The position numbers and the translations under genes were made by a program. From contig NZ_FOJG01000002.1 of NCBI RefSeq assembly GCF_900110835.1, positions 1,640,979 through 1,704,978 of the forward strand: a stretch of DNA of 64,000 nt. Reading direction: 5' to 3'. The DNA comes from Chitinophaga arvensicola (lineage in GTDB: Bacteria > Bacteroidota > Bacteroidia > Chitinophagales > Chitinophagaceae). This document shows, piece after piece, positions 9,618-18,623 of the stretch. Each line of letters begins with the position of its first letter. The first letter of the stretch is position 1. The notes below the pieces were generated by a model. It did no database searches. It was not told where the DNA came from and worked only from the letters and a program-made list of their open reading frames with translations.

Positions 9618-10604
9618 TTAAATGCTGTTGCTACTGAGCCAATTGTATGTAATTTTTAATCCCGCAGCGATACTTATTTCCGGATTGTATCCAACAAGCC
9701 TGTTTGCCCTGGAGATATCAGCCAGGCTATGTTTTACGTCTCCTTTCCTTTCTGCAGAATAGTTTGGTGGAATATCAATTGCCGCTACTTCCGAAATCAT
9801 CTGCCACAATTCATTCAATGTTGTTCTTTCACCAAAGGCGATATTCATAATTTCGGCTTGATCAATATTATCTGCCAGTAATGCTTTTATGTTTGCCTGC
9901 ACCGCATTTTCTACGAAAGTAAAATCCCTGCTTGTTTCACCATCGCCATTTATCACCGGCGCCTGTTTCTGAATCGCTGCATCGATAAATAATGGTATTA
10001 CCGCTGCATAAGCGCCTTTGGGATTCTGGCGCGGACCAAACACATTAAAATACCGTAATCCTATTGAATGGAAATCATAGACCTTAGAAAATACACTGGC
10101 GTACAATTCATTCACATACTTGGTAACCGCGTATGGAGAAAGTGGATTTCCGATAAGCTCCTCTACCTTGGGCAAACCAGGATGATCACCGTAAGTGCTG
10201 GAGCTGGCAGCATATACCATGCGTTTAACATTGGCCTCCCTTGCAGCCACCAGTACATTCAGAAATCCGGAAATATTTACATCATTCGTAGTAACCGGAT
10301 CATTGATCGAACGCGGAACAGAGCCCAATGCAGCCTGATGAGTCACATAATCAATTCCTTCCAATGCCTGTCTGCATGTCGTCATATCCCGGATATCACC
10401 TTCGAGCAATTCAAATGACGGATTATCTATGAATAACTTCAGATTTTCTTTTGAACCGGTAGAAAAATTATCCAGCACCCGCACTTTTTTTGCGCCGTAT
10501 TTCAGGAGATATTCTACAATATTGGAACCGATAAAGCCAGCTCCTCCTGTTACCAGAAAGGAAAACTCAGATAATTCTTTGCTATGAAAAGGTTTCTTGT
10601 ACAT
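9618..10604 (-). CDS. NAD-dependent UDP-hexose/HexNAc 4-epimerase (WbpP/TviC type, extended SDR)
   Basis: This 328-residue extended SDR has the Rossmann motif [17 protein letters not shown] near residue 17, an SSS triad serine region ([10 protein letters not shown]) and the YxxxK pair ([12 protein letters not shown]). The segment [19 protein letters not shown] matches substrate-binding sequences of UDP-GlcNAc 4-epimerases of the WbpP/TviC group. It should interconvert gluco and galacto UDP-HexNAc or UDP-HexNAcA. Pairing with the adjacent TviB-like dehydrogenase mirrors the Vi-antigen route. GalE-type activity on UDP-Glc is the alternative. ATG at 10604. Confidence 0.85.
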   Translation of the reverse strand: MYKKPFHSKELSEFSFLVTGGAGFIGSNIVEYLLKYGAKKVRVLDNFSTGSKENLKLFIDNPSFELLEGDIRDMTTCRQALEGIDYVTHQAALGSVPRSINDPVTTNDVNISGFLNVLVAAREANVKRMVYAASSSTYGDHPGLPKVEELIGNPLSPYAVTKYVNELYASVFSKVYDFHSIGLRYFNVFGPRQNPKGAYAAVIPLFIDAAIQKQAPVINGDGETSRDFTFVENAVQANIKALLADNIDQAEIMNIAFGERTTLNELWQMISEVAAIDIPPNYSAERKGDVKHSLADISRANRLVGYNPEISIAAGLKITYNWLSSNSI

Positions 10605-10628
10605 TAATAAGAGAGCTAATTTTTTTGA

Positions 10629-11918
10629 TTAAAGCCTTGCATCCACTATTTCTTTTGATAAAACACCTTTGACATCATAAATAACCGAATTTTCTTTGCA
10701 GAGAGATTTGATATCAATGTCCCTGAATTCATGATGTGCTACTGACAGCAATACTGCATCATAGGTAACATCCGCGGGAATTGACCGAACACTTTGCCAG
10801 CCATATTCATGCATCACTTCTTCCGGGTTTGCCCAGGGATCATAAATATCGATGTTAACATCATATCCTTTTAGTGTATTCAGGATATCTATCACCTTAG
10901 TATTGCGCACATCCGGGCAATTTTCCTTAAAGGTTACCCCAAGCACAAGAATGTTGGCGCCTTTTACTTTTACTTCTTTTTTTACCATCAGCCTTACTAC
11001 CTCGTGAGCTACATAAGCTCCCATACTATCATTAACACGTCTTCCTGCCAATATTATCTCAGGATGGTAACCTGCTTCCTGTGCCTTTTGTGCCAGATAA
11101 TAGGGATCAACACCAATGCAATGCCCTCCAACGAGTCCTGGTCTGAACTTTAGGAAATTCCATTTAGTGCCGGAGGCAGCCAATACATCTGCAGTATCGA
11201 TATCCAGCAGATTAAATATCTTGGCCAGTTCGTTTATAAAGGCAATGTTAATATCACGTTGTGCATTTTCAATTACTTTCGCGGCTTCAGCAACTTTAAT
11301 GGAAGTGGCTTTATGTGTTCCGGCTGTGATAATTGACTTATACAATTGATCTACATTTTCCGCAACAGCAGAAGTAGAACCGGAGGTTACTTTTAATATT
11401 TTGGTTACTGTATGTTCTTTATCACCAGGGTTAATACGTTCAGGTGAATATCCCGCAAAAAAGTCCACGTTAAACTTTAAACCGGATACTTTCTCCAACA
11501 CTGGTACGCATTCATCTTCAGTGACACCTGGATATACGGTGGATTCATATATAACAGTATCCCCTTTTTTCAGCACTTTTCCTACTGTTTCGCTGGCTTT
11601 GTATAGCGGGGTGAGATCAGGACGATTATACTTATCTACCGGCGTAGGGACCGTAACAATAAAATAATTAGCCGTTCTGATGGCATCCAGGTCATTGGTA
11701 CAAAATAAGCCGGTTGCCGCATTTTGATCAATGGTAATCACCTTTTTCAAATCCTCTTCTTCTACTTCCAATGTGTGATCACGCCCACTCACTAATTCTG
11801 AGATCCTGGCTTTATTGATGTCAAAACCGAACGTATAATATTTTTTTGCAAATTCGACAGCTAAGGGCAGTCCAACATAGCCTAAACCGATAATTGCAAT
11901 CCTGTTTTCCTGATTCAT
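10629..11918 (-). CDS. Nucleotide-sugar 6-dehydrogenase, UDP-N-acetylhexosamine type (TviB/WbpA-like)
   Basis: This 429-residue UDP-sugar dehydrogenase begins with the NAD-binding motif [18 protein letters not shown]. It has STVYPGVTE, the catalytic-Cys loop [16 protein letters not shown], and the C-terminal UDP-binding domain ([18 protein letters not shown]). The [13 protein letters not shown] start and [13 protein letters not shown] favour the TviB/WbpA subgroup, which oxidises C6 of UDP-GlcNAc or UDP-GalNAc to the uronic acid with two NAD+. It implies a HexNAc-uronic acid in the polymer. Its stop lies 24 bp before the 4-epimerase start. Confidence 0.9.
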   Translation of the reverse strand: MNQENRIAIIGLGYVGLPLAVEFAKKYYTFGFDINKARISELVSGRDHTLEVEEEDLKKVITIDQNAATGLFCTNDLDAIRTANYFIVTVPTPVDKYNRPDLTPLYKASETVGKVLKKGDTVIYESTVYPGVTEDECVPVLEKVSGLKFNVDFFAGYSPERINPGDKEHTVTKILKVTSGSTSAVAENVDQLYKSIITAGTHKATSIKVAEAAKVIENAQRDINIAFINELAKIFNLLDIDTADVLAASGTKWNFLKFRPGLVGGHCIGVDPYYLAQKAQEAGYHPEIILAGRRVNDSMGAYVAHEVVRLMVKKEVKVKGANILVLGVTFKENCPDVRNTKVIDILNTLKGYDVNIDIYDPWANPEEVMHEYGWQSVRSIPADVTYDAVLLSVAHHEFRDIDIKSLCKENSVIYDVKGVLSKEIVDARL

Positions 11919-11955
11919 ATCTGATTGTTGTTTTCTGAATTTTATTTTGGTTAAG

Positions 11956-14334
11956 TTAAGATTTTCGAATCAACCTCCTTAAACGACTGCCACGTTTTTG
12001 CTCTGTATACCCGTAACCATACCCATATCCATAACCGTATCCATAACTCCTGCCAGCCTTCACGTCATTGACAATCAGGCTGATTTTGGGCATTTTCCGC
12101 TGTATAGTAAGATCTTCGGGGATTTGCAGCTGTTGCTTAAACGTCACTCCCTGGCGTACCAGGTAAAGTGTAACATCGGCAAAACGGGCCAATAATTGGG
12201 CATCCGTTACCAAACCTACGGGGGCAGTATCAATAATAATATAGTCAAATTCTTCTCTTAACTGCTTGAACATCATTTCAGTTTGTCCCAGGAGAAGTAA
12301 TTCGGCCGGATTTGGGGGTATGGGGCCAGAAGAAATAAGACTACAATTTTCGTGTATACCCGACGGTTTAATAATGTCTTCCAAAGAGCTTTTTCCAATT
12401 GCATAGGTACTAAAACCGATCCTGTTATCCAAACCCAATTTCTCAGAAACTTTTGGTTTACGAAGATCCATCTCCAGTAAGATCACTTTATTCCCCGATA
12501 ATGACAACACTGCGGCCAGATTAGCCGCAACAAATGTTTTCCCTTCCCCACTCATACTTGATGTCAGCAAAATTACTTTTTGCTGATTCCCGGCTAATAC
12601 AAATTGCAGATTAGTTCTCAACGCTCTGAATTGTTCAGCAACCGGAGTAATATCATCTTTTTTTACAATAACTAATTCCTTATTATATGTATGACCTAAT
12701 TCGCCAATAATAGGTATACTCGTGGCACCGGTAATATCTTTCTTATTGGTAATCCGGATATTTAACAGCTCCTTCATATACAATGCGGCAGAAGGCAATA
12801 CTACCCCGGCTACTATTGCAAGCAGGTAAATTAAAAGTCGTTTGGGTTTAAATGGCAAAGCATCACTTTTTGCAGGATCTATGGTTCTTGCTACTGCCAG
12901 GTTAGAAGACTTTGACAACGCAGACTCCTCTCTTTTCTTAAGTAAAAAGAGATAAAGTTCCTGTTTAATCGCTTGCTGACGGGAGAAATCGAGAAACAGT
13001 CTTTCCTTTGCAGGTACCTGTTGTATCTTTTTGTTCAAACCTGCAGAACTTTGCTGTAGTTCCCGGATGCCAATCTGGATTCCCTGCCGCAATGATCCCA
13101 GACTGGTGCTAAGGTCGCCACGCAGGTTAGCAAGTTGCTGGTCAATATTTTTTATAACAGGATTGTTTTCAGTAGTAGACAATAATTGCCGTTCTCTTTC
13201 AAGTTGCAAAGTATTATATCGTTCCACCAGTCCAAGGAAAGCAGGATCCTGGACAATCAGGGAAGAAGGTACCACCCTGCGATTGTTTCCTCCATCCTGC
13301 AGGTATTTCTGCATAGATTCCACCACATTTAATTTCACCTGGTTGTCAAGCAACTCTTTTGTAAAGTCGCCAGTACTTGAAACCAACAACTTCGCCTGTT
13401 CACCTAAATCAGCTACCTGGTTTGTTTGTTTGAACTGTTGAATATCTTTTTCAACGCCAGACAACTCTTTGGTTACAATCACCAGCCGGTTGTCGATAAA
13501 AGCGATGGTGCTGTCTGCTATCCGGTTTTTATCTTCTACACTGGCCTTCATGTACGCCTCAATCAGCTTATTAAGCACCACTTCTCCTCTTTCCGGAATA
13601 GCATCTGTAATTGAAAGATCGATAGTACTTACCTGTTTGTTGGGAATTGCCATCGTAACATTGGATCTGTATCTCACCACCGCATCATCCACAGATATCA
13701 CCTTGATATAATATTCCGGATGTAAAAAAGCATATTGTGGCTGCCGTTGCAAACTCACAATGCCCTCGGGCAGATGCAGGGTATCATTCCAGGATGCTTC
13801 CCGATTGAGGTTCCTGCGACTTAAGGAGAATCTGTTGCCGTTAAGTGGGCGCACCGTATATTCCATCGCCACTATACTATCATTGCGTGTAAGCCACTTT
13901 AATACAAACGGCATATTGCTGTATTGCTCCGTTTTTTTCACCCTTCCATCGGCAATATATACCACATTCAGCTGAAGATCTTTTACCACGTTCTCCATAA
14001 TGGAACGGGAACTGAGGATCTCCATTTCATTGTCAACACTGCTTTTGGTATTAAACAATTCCAACTGACTCAGTATTTCTTCTCCTGGAAGGTTCCCTCC
14101 CTTCTTATCATCCTGTACAAGTATTTTTGCGTTTATCTTATAGCTTGGCGTGGAATACCGCAGATATAGCCATGCCGCAGTACCTGTCAAAATAATACTC
14201 AGTAAAAAAACATACCAGTAACTACCCAGTATATCCAGCACTTTTCTCAGGTCCAGCATATTATCCTGATTAGAGGAGGCTGGTGTGTGACCGTTCAATG
14301 AAAATGGATTATGTGAATTTGTATTCTCGTACAT
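11956..14334 (-). CDS. wzc: Polysaccharide co-polymerase and tyrosine autokinase (Wzc-like BY-kinase)
   Basis: The 792-residue protein has an N-terminal Wzz domain with a membrane helix near residues 38-60, a long periplasmic coiled-coil region, and a second helix near residue 500. The cytoplasmic kinase domain follows, with Walker A ([10 protein letters not shown], about residue 590), Walker A' ([12 protein letters not shown]) and Walker B (IIIDTAP). It ends in a tyrosine cluster of seven Tyr in a Tyr-Gly repeat, the autophosphorylation tail that controls assembly and chain length. It forms an envelope-spanning complex with the Wza-like protein encoded just upstream. No separate Wzb phosphatase gene is seen in the window. 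Confidence 0.93.
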   Translation of the reverse strand: MYENTNSHNPFSLNGHTPASSNQDNMLDLRKVLDILGSYWYVFLLSIILTGTAAWLYLRYSTPSYKINAKILVQDDKKGGNLPGEEILSQLELFNTKSSVDNEMEILSSRSIMENVVKDLQLNVVYIADGRVKKTEQYSNMPFVLKWLTRNDSIVAMEYTVRPLNGNRFSLSRRNLNREASWNDTLHLPEGIVSLQRQPQYAFLHPEYYIKVISVDDAVVRYRSNVTMAIPNKQVSTIDLSITDAIPERGEVVLNKLIEAYMKASVEDKNRIADSTIAFIDNRLVIVTKELSGVEKDIQQFKQTNQVADLGEQAKLLVSSTGDFTKELLDNQVKLNVVESMQKYLQDGGNNRRVVPSSLIVQDPAFLGLVERYNTLQLERERQLLSTTENNPVIKNIDQQLANLRGDLSTSLGSLRQGIQIGIRELQQSSAGLNKKIQQVPAKERLFLDFSRQQAIKQELYLFLLKKREESALSKSSNLAVARTIDPAKSDALPFKPKRLLIYLLAIVAGVVLPSAALYMKELLNIRITNKKDITGATSIPIIGELGHTYNKELVIVKKDDITPVAEQFRALRTNLQFVLAGNQQKVILLTSSMSGEGKTFVAANLAAVLSLSGNKVILLEMDLRKPKVSEKLGLDNRIGFSTYAIGKSSLEDIIKPSGIHENCSLISSGPIPPNPAELLLLGQTEMMFKQLREEFDYIIIDTAPVGLVTDAQLLARFADVTLYLVRQGVTFKQQLQIPEDLTIQRKMPKISLIVNDVKAGRSYGYGYGYGYGYGYTEQKRGSRLRRLIRKS
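12007..12045 (-). repeat. Six-base tandem repeat encoding the Tyr-Gly tail of the autokinase
   Basis: Read on the minus strand, about 6.5 copies of TAYGGN encode alternating Tyr and Gly (seven Tyr). The third base of each codon varies slightly (TAT/TAC, GGA/GGT/GGG), so the array is not perfectly identical. Gain or loss of units would keep frame and change the number of phospho-acceptor tyrosines. Confidence 0.8.
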
Positions 14335-14349
14335 GAAAGCGCTTTAAAA

Positions 14350-15201
14350 TTAAAACTTAACCCTCGTTAATATCACTACCAATAATGTTATCGCAGAAGA
14401 GAAGATGGTGATATTTCTCAACCGTGTGGCGTCTGTTGAAACTACCTTTGATTTATTAGGTTCAACATATACAACATCCCCCTGTTGCAAATAATAATAA
14501 GGTGAAGTAAATAAGTTCGTGTTATTGAGATTAAATCTTACAAATTGCTTTTTACCATCATTCTCCCGGATCAGCAATACATTTTCCCGCTTGCCAAAAA
14601 TGGTTAAATCCCCTGCCATACCCAAAGCGTCCAATAAAGTAACCTTCTCGTTTGGCATTACATAAGTGGAGGGCCTGGCCACCTCTCCAAGCACGGTGAC
14701 TTTAAAATTTGTAAATCTTACATTCACCACCGGATCTTTATAGAATTGTGCTGCTTTATCTGTAACCAGTGCTCTTACTTCTTCAGTTGATTTTCCTTTT
14801 ACAAGCATTTTACCAATTAAAGGCAAAACAATAAAACCATCTTTATCCACAAGATAACCGCTGATGCTATTACCGGGGATACTACTTGTTCCCTGGGCTG
14901 CGTAAGTGGGCCAGGTAGCTGCACTTTGCTGGTTTAATAAAGCGGTAGTTCCCGGATCAAGCGTCTGGATATTTACCTGAAGAATATCATCTACCTGGAT
15001 CAGTGGCGTTTTATATATTGCCTGTTCAATTTGTTTGGATCCCAACGAATCGGGGACATCACTGAAATATTTTACGTTTTTGGATGTAGCGCAAGACATC
15101 ATCAGCAAACTAAGCAGCCCTATTAAACCATACGTAAAAAGTTGAGGTGTCTGAACAATTCTTCTAAACCGGGATGTATCTCCCTTGTAAGTAAGCTTCA
15201 T
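14350..15201 (-). CDS. wza: Polysaccharide export lipoprotein, Wza/OPX family
   Basis: Starting at the ATG at 15201 the product has 283 residues. An earlier in-frame TTG at 15246 would add 15 residues but places the signal peptide far inside. A hydrophobic stretch ends in the lipobox LLMMSC. Poly_export and SLBB-like beta modules follow (LIQVDDILQVNIQTLDPG, DGFIVLPLIGKMLVKGKS, VTVLGEVARPSTYVMPN). A final hydrophobic segment near the C-terminus (ITIFSSAITLLVVIL) may insert in a membrane. It forms the outer-membrane exit channel with the adjacent Wzc-like protein, 15 bp downstream. Confidence 0.9.
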   Translation of the reverse strand: MKLTYKGDTSRFRRIVQTPQLFTYGLIGLLSLLMMSCATSKNVKYFSDVPDSLGSKQIEQAIYKTPLIQVDDILQVNIQTLDPGTTALLNQQSAATWPTYAAQGTSSIPGNSISGYLVDKDGFIVLPLIGKMLVKGKSTEEVRALVTDKAAQFYKDPVVNVRFTNFKVTVLGEVARPSTYVMPNEKVTLLDALGMAGDLTIFGKRENVLLIRENDGKKQFVRFNLNNTNLFTSPYYYLQQGDVVYVEPNKSKVVSTDATRLRNITIFSSAITLLVVILTRVKF

Positions 15202-15281
15202 AAATTTAATTGACAGTTTTGCAAATGAGAGTTCCAGCGAAGGCAAATTTTATGCCGCAAGCCGCCAGGACAGTGCAACAT

Positions 15282-17222
15282 CTACATTTTTATTTTATCT
15301 CCTTTATCCAGTTCTTCGAAAGCGGAATTCTTACTGATGAATTCGGGCACCAGTTGTTTCATTTTCAGTACTGTGGGGGTTAAATAGTGTTTTCTTGCTG
15401 AGGCAATCAGTTGATTTACCTGCTCATTTACCTCTCCAAAATCTGAAGCTCTTACTTTGGCAATCATTATTTTTTCGTGATAAGTAGGCAATGTATTTTC
15501 TGCATTATTCAGTAGCTCCTCATAAAGCTTTTCGCCAGGTCTCAGGCCGGTGAAAACCACCTGAATATCCTTTCCAGGTTCTTTACCAGACATGCGGATC
15601 ATCTTCCTGGCCAGTTCTGCGATCTTCATTGGTTGCCCCATATCAAATACGAATATTTCTCCGCCTTGTCCCATTGCTCCCGCTTCCAATACCAGTTGGC
15701 AAGCTTCAGGAATAGTCATGAAATAACGGGTAATTTCCGGATGCGTAACCGTTAATGGTCCGCCTTTTTCAAGTTGTTGCTTAAAACGGGGTATCACAGA
15801 ACCATTGGAACCTAAAACATTACCAAAACGCGTCGTTATAAAACGTGTTGGAGGCGTACCATATACGGGGCCCATTTTCAGGTATTGATCGTTCAGGTAA
15901 TTATTGAATGATTGAGAGAAGATTTCTGCGATCCGTTTGGAGGCACCCATTATATTGGTGGGATTTACCGCCTTATCGGTAGATACCATTACAAATTTCT
16001 CTGCACCATATTCTACGGATAGTTCGGCCACGACCTTCGTTCCCAGCACATTGTTCATGACAGCAACTGATGGATTCTTCTCCATCATAGGAACATGTTT
16101 ATATGCCGCTGCGTGGTATACAATGGCAGGTGCATAGATATCAAACAACTGCTGCATACGAACCTTGTCGCACACATCTCCTATAAAGGGAATAATGGAT
16201 ACGTTCAGCATCTTTTCCGACATTTCCAGCTCCAGTTCATGCAGTGGTGATTCCGCTTTATCACATAATACAATTACGGAGGGTTTATAATTAACCAGCT
16301 GACGTACAATTTCACTTCCTATTGAACCGGCTGCACCAGTCACCAGCACACTCTTTCCTTTCAGTTCATGGGAGATCTCCTGATTTTTAATACAGATAAC
16401 GGATCTTTCAAGAAGATCTTCAATGTTGATGTCTTTCAATTGAATATTGTTATTGTTAGAACCGTCTGTCCATTGACTCACAGGAATAATCTTCTGAACT
16501 TTTATATTTAAAGCAATACATTCTTCCACCAATTCACTCAGGTGAGCTGCGTCCAGATGATCATTTGGAATAAGCAATAAAGAAATTTTACCTTCCTTCA
16601 CCATTTTAAACAACTGTCCTTTGCGGGAAGCATATACCGGGAGACCTTCTATTGATTTACCAGCGTGTGCATTCGTATCGGCCAGGAAAGCTATTACCTT
16701 TATACCTGATCCGGGAGCATCACTAATAGCCTTACGCAACATAAGACTGCTATGTCCGGTATAATAGATGGCCGCACATGTTCTGCCGGGAGTACGGAAA
16801 TTCTTATAATATTTAAATATCCATTTTACCGAAAGGCGGTAGGACAGCAAAAAGAAAGAACAGATAAAAAAATTGATGAGGATCACTGAAATGGGGAAAA
16901 CATTCACTTTATCGTCGAACAGCGTGCTATAACGAAGGGTGAACAGCATGAAGGAACTGATAAAGTTCAGACCGGCTATACGACCAATATCTGCAAGGCT
17001 TGTAAACCTCACAATGCCGCGATAGGTACGCAGTAAAAGGGAAAGAAAGAGATTGATAGCTAAAACGGCGAACCCGATTTTTTCCAGTGGAAAAGACAGA
17101 TACGCTTCCGCATCAAAATTCAGTCTGAGAAGAAATGCAACATTGATTGCTATAACAGAACACCCCAGATCCAATAACAGGATAAGCCATGACGGGGTAA
17201 TCCATGATGATTTGTGCACCAT
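15282..17222 (-). CDS. UDP-HexNAc 4,6-dehydratase/epimerase of the WbpM/CapD/FlaA1 family, membrane-anchored
   Basis: The long form of the family: about 646 residues, with four predicted N-terminal membrane helices (residues about 8-125), a CoA-binding-like Rossmann domain, then the catalytic SDR domain. The latter has VLVTGAAGSIGSEIVRQL, the STDKAVNPTNIMGASKR region, TRFGNVLGSNGSVIPRF and FTGLRPGEKLYEEL. It makes UDP-4-keto-6-deoxy-HexNAc, a precursor of 6-deoxy amino sugars, and heads many Bacteroidota polysaccharide operons. I chose the ATG at 17222; a TTG at 17231 would add three residues. It is the first gene of the operon. Confidence 0.9.
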   Translation of the reverse strand: MVHKSSWITPSWLILLLDLGCSVIAINVAFLLRLNFDAEAYLSFPLEKIGFAVLAINLFLSLLLRTYRGIVRFTSLADIGRIAGLNFISSFMLFTLRYSTLFDDKVNVFPISVILINFFICSFFLLSYRLSVKWIFKYYKNFRTPGRTCAAIYYTGHSSLMLRKAISDAPGSGIKVIAFLADTNAHAGKSIEGLPVYASRKGQLFKMVKEGKISLLLIPNDHLDAAHLSELVEECIALNIKVQKIIPVSQWTDGSNNNNIQLKDINIEDLLERSVICIKNQEISHELKGKSVLVTGAAGSIGSEIVRQLVNYKPSVIVLCDKAESPLHELELEMSEKMLNVSIIPFIGDVCDKVRMQQLFDIYAPAIVYHAAAYKHVPMMEKNPSVAVMNNVLGTKVVAELSVEYGAEKFVMVSTDKAVNPTNIMGASKRIAEIFSQSFNNYLNDQYLKMGPVYGTPPTRFITTRFGNVLGSNGSVIPRFKQQLEKGGPLTVTHPEITRYFMTIPEACQLVLEAGAMGQGGEIFVFDMGQPMKIAELARKMIRMSGKEPGKDIQVVFTGLRPGEKLYEELLNNAENTLPTYHEKIMIAKVRASDFGEVNEQVNQLIASARKHYLTPTVLKMKQLVPEFISKNSAFEELDKGDKIKM

Positions 17223-17364
17223 AGGTTTCAATAATAAGATATGGTTATTAAATATAAGCTCGCCTGATCAACTTAAGTCGCGCAAGTTTCAAGGTTTTCA
17301 TAAAGGCGCTCAGTTAATAATACAGGACGGGAAATTATTCGGTTACAATCTTTCTTTCGGTTTT

Positions 17365-17372
17365 CAAAGTTA
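17365..17372 (-). promoter_or_regulatory. Candidate -7 box (TAnnTTTG) of the polysaccharide operon
   Basis: The minus strand reads TAACTTTG, a full match to the Bacteroidota -7 consensus, 143 bp before the ATG of the first operon gene. No good TTTG -33 element is visible; a T-rich stretch lies at the right distance. Transcription would start near 17358. Confidence 0.45.
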
Positions 17373-17390
17373 GTACTAAGATAAGTACTA
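17371..17390. promoter_or_regulatory. Perfect dyad in the promoter spacer (candidate operator)
   Basis: Arms TAGTACT (17371-17377) and AGTACTA (17384-17390) are exact reverse complements around a 6-bp centre. The dyad fills the space between the -7 and -33 positions of the candidate promoter, where a bound dimer would block RNA polymerase. Confidence 0.45.
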
Positions 17391-17414
17391 AAAATGAAAT
17401 GTTCTGTTATGAAA

Positions 17415-17448
17415 AAGTAAACTGTTTATTTTTTTTGGTGGTTTACTT
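17415..17448. repeat. Inverted repeat with T-rich loop
   Basis: AAGTAAAC (17415-17422) and GTTTACTT (17441-17448) are exact reverse complements separated by 18 bases containing a T tract. It could be a second regulator site or part of a leader structure. It is not followed by a T run on either strand, so a terminator is less likely. Confidence 0.3.
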
Positions 17449-17880
17449 CTTAGAAAGAAAGTTGGCGCAAAGCAACTCCCGACCGCTTTACAACAAGCGA
17501 TAGTGAAAACAATTATCCACTTTGATTATCTGCTTAAACACTGATCAGTTGGCACGATCCGGCAAATAACCTAAAAGAATAAACGAAATTGCAAAACAGC
17601 TGATCTAGCCGCCTATTTTACAAACTATTAATGAAATTTTTCCTGAAATGCTACATTGGTGGTGATGCATTCTTACTTTCTGATGTAACGACGTACTCAG
17701 CTCTCGCCGCTCTAAAGTTCGTAATAGATGAAACATGGTCTTTCTTTTTTATGGTTAACGCAGTTGCTAAAATATGGCTATATAATATGGTCAAAAAAAT
17801 TACTGCGCTACTTAGTTCTGCAACGCACGCAATCGAACAAACACCATACCAGTTTTATTAATTTATTTAATTTCCAGATG

Positions 17881-17888
17881 CAAAGTTA
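17881..17888 (-). promoter_or_regulatory. Second candidate -7 box facing the polysaccharide operon
   Basis: The minus strand reads TAACTTTG, again a full consensus match, about 100 bp downstream of the lutC terminator. If used, the operon would carry a leader of about 650 nt. No clear -33 element is visible. Confidence 0.3.
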
Positions 17889-17983
17889 GTCAACTATTTA
17901 ATATCTCCCACACTTGTTGAAAAATAACGAATGAAGGAATGACATAAATATATGATATCCATATGAGGATGCCTTACCATAAA

Positions 17984-18016
17984 AAACGGGCTCACCGGCA
18001 ACCGGTGAGCCCGTTT
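17984..18016 (-). terminator. Rho-independent terminator of the lut operon
   Basis: AAACGGGCTCACCGG and its exact reverse complement form a 15-bp stem around a 3-base loop. On the minus strand it is followed by a run of Ts (17981-17986 read as A on plus). It lies about 35 bp after the lutC stop and separates lut from the polysaccharide operon. Confidence 0.9.
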
Positions 18017-18050
18017 CGAAAGAGCTAACGTAGTGGGATATACGGAAAAT

Positions 18051-18623
18051 TCAAGCGCCGGTAATGAATACCACCAGGCTCTTTGCTCCGTGTGCTCCCA
18101 GCACCAGTGACTGTTCAATATCGGCTGTTTTGGAAGGCCCGGCAATGAATACACCGAAGCCTGACAGCGGGCCGCCTATTTTTTCATATGCTTCGTGCAT
18201 AGTTGGCAGTATGTTATTTTTAGACAGCACAATGGCCAGGTGCTGACAGATAAAAGGCAACACCCGCACCGGTACCTGCTCTTCCGACACCCAGATAGCA
18301 CCGTTTTCCGCGATACCCCATTGACCGGGCACAACCGCCATATCGACATCCGCCAGTAAGTGGGGATCTTCGTTTATCCATGCGCGTTGCTCCTGCCCTA
18401 TGGTGATTACCCGTTGCAAATGCGGATAATGCGTTGCCAGGTAGGCCGGTATTTCGCTTTCGTCTTTTATTTCGGCTAAACTGCCACCCAGTGCTTCCAA
18501 TACTTTACGGTAAGCCTCCAGCGTACCGGGCATAGCGCCTGATAATCCCTCCAGGGAGGGCAAAGGGGAAGCTTCCGGCTGTTGCTGCCTGATGGCGGCT
18601 AATATCTGGTCCCTGCTGCTCAT
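18051..18623 (-). CDS. lutC: L-lactate utilisation protein C, LUD domain
   Basis: This 190-residue LUD-domain protein (MSSRDQILAAI at the start; GQWGIAENGAIWVSE and AGPSKTADIEQSLVLGAHG toward the end) matches LutC/YkgG. With LutA and LutB it forms the iron-sulfur lactate dehydrogenase complex that oxidises L-lactate to pyruvate. Its ATG overlaps the lutB stop (ATGA), so translation is coupled. It is the last gene of the operon and is followed by a strong terminator. Confidence 0.92.
   Translation of the reverse strand: MSSRDQILAAIRQQQPEASPLPSLEGLSGAMPGTLEAYRKVLEALGGSLAEIKDESEIPAYLATHYPHLQRVITIGQEQRAWINEDPHLLADVDMAVVPGQWGIAENGAIWVSEEQVPVRVLPFICQHLAIVLSKNNILPTMHEAYEKIGGPLSGFGVFIAGPSKTADIEQSLVLGAHGAKSLVVFITGA

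Larger units (their letters stand above)
17223..17980. other. Long intergenic region upstream of the polysaccharide operon
   Basis: About 760 bp without a convincing gene. A 76-codon plus-strand ORF at 17631-17861 has no family resemblance and unusual composition, so I do not call it. The region holds two TAnnTTTG-like boxes pointing toward the operon (17365-17372 and 17881-17888), a perfect dyad (17371-17390) and an 8-bp inverted repeat (17415-17448). It is AT-rich compared with the flanking genes. A long untranslated leader for the operon is likely whichever promoter is used. Confidence 0.6.

Noticed and set aside
17631-17861. 76-codon plus-strand ORF in the leader of the polysaccharide operon
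   Set aside because: No family resemblance, no upstream promoter box on plus, and not in line with either neighbouring operon.
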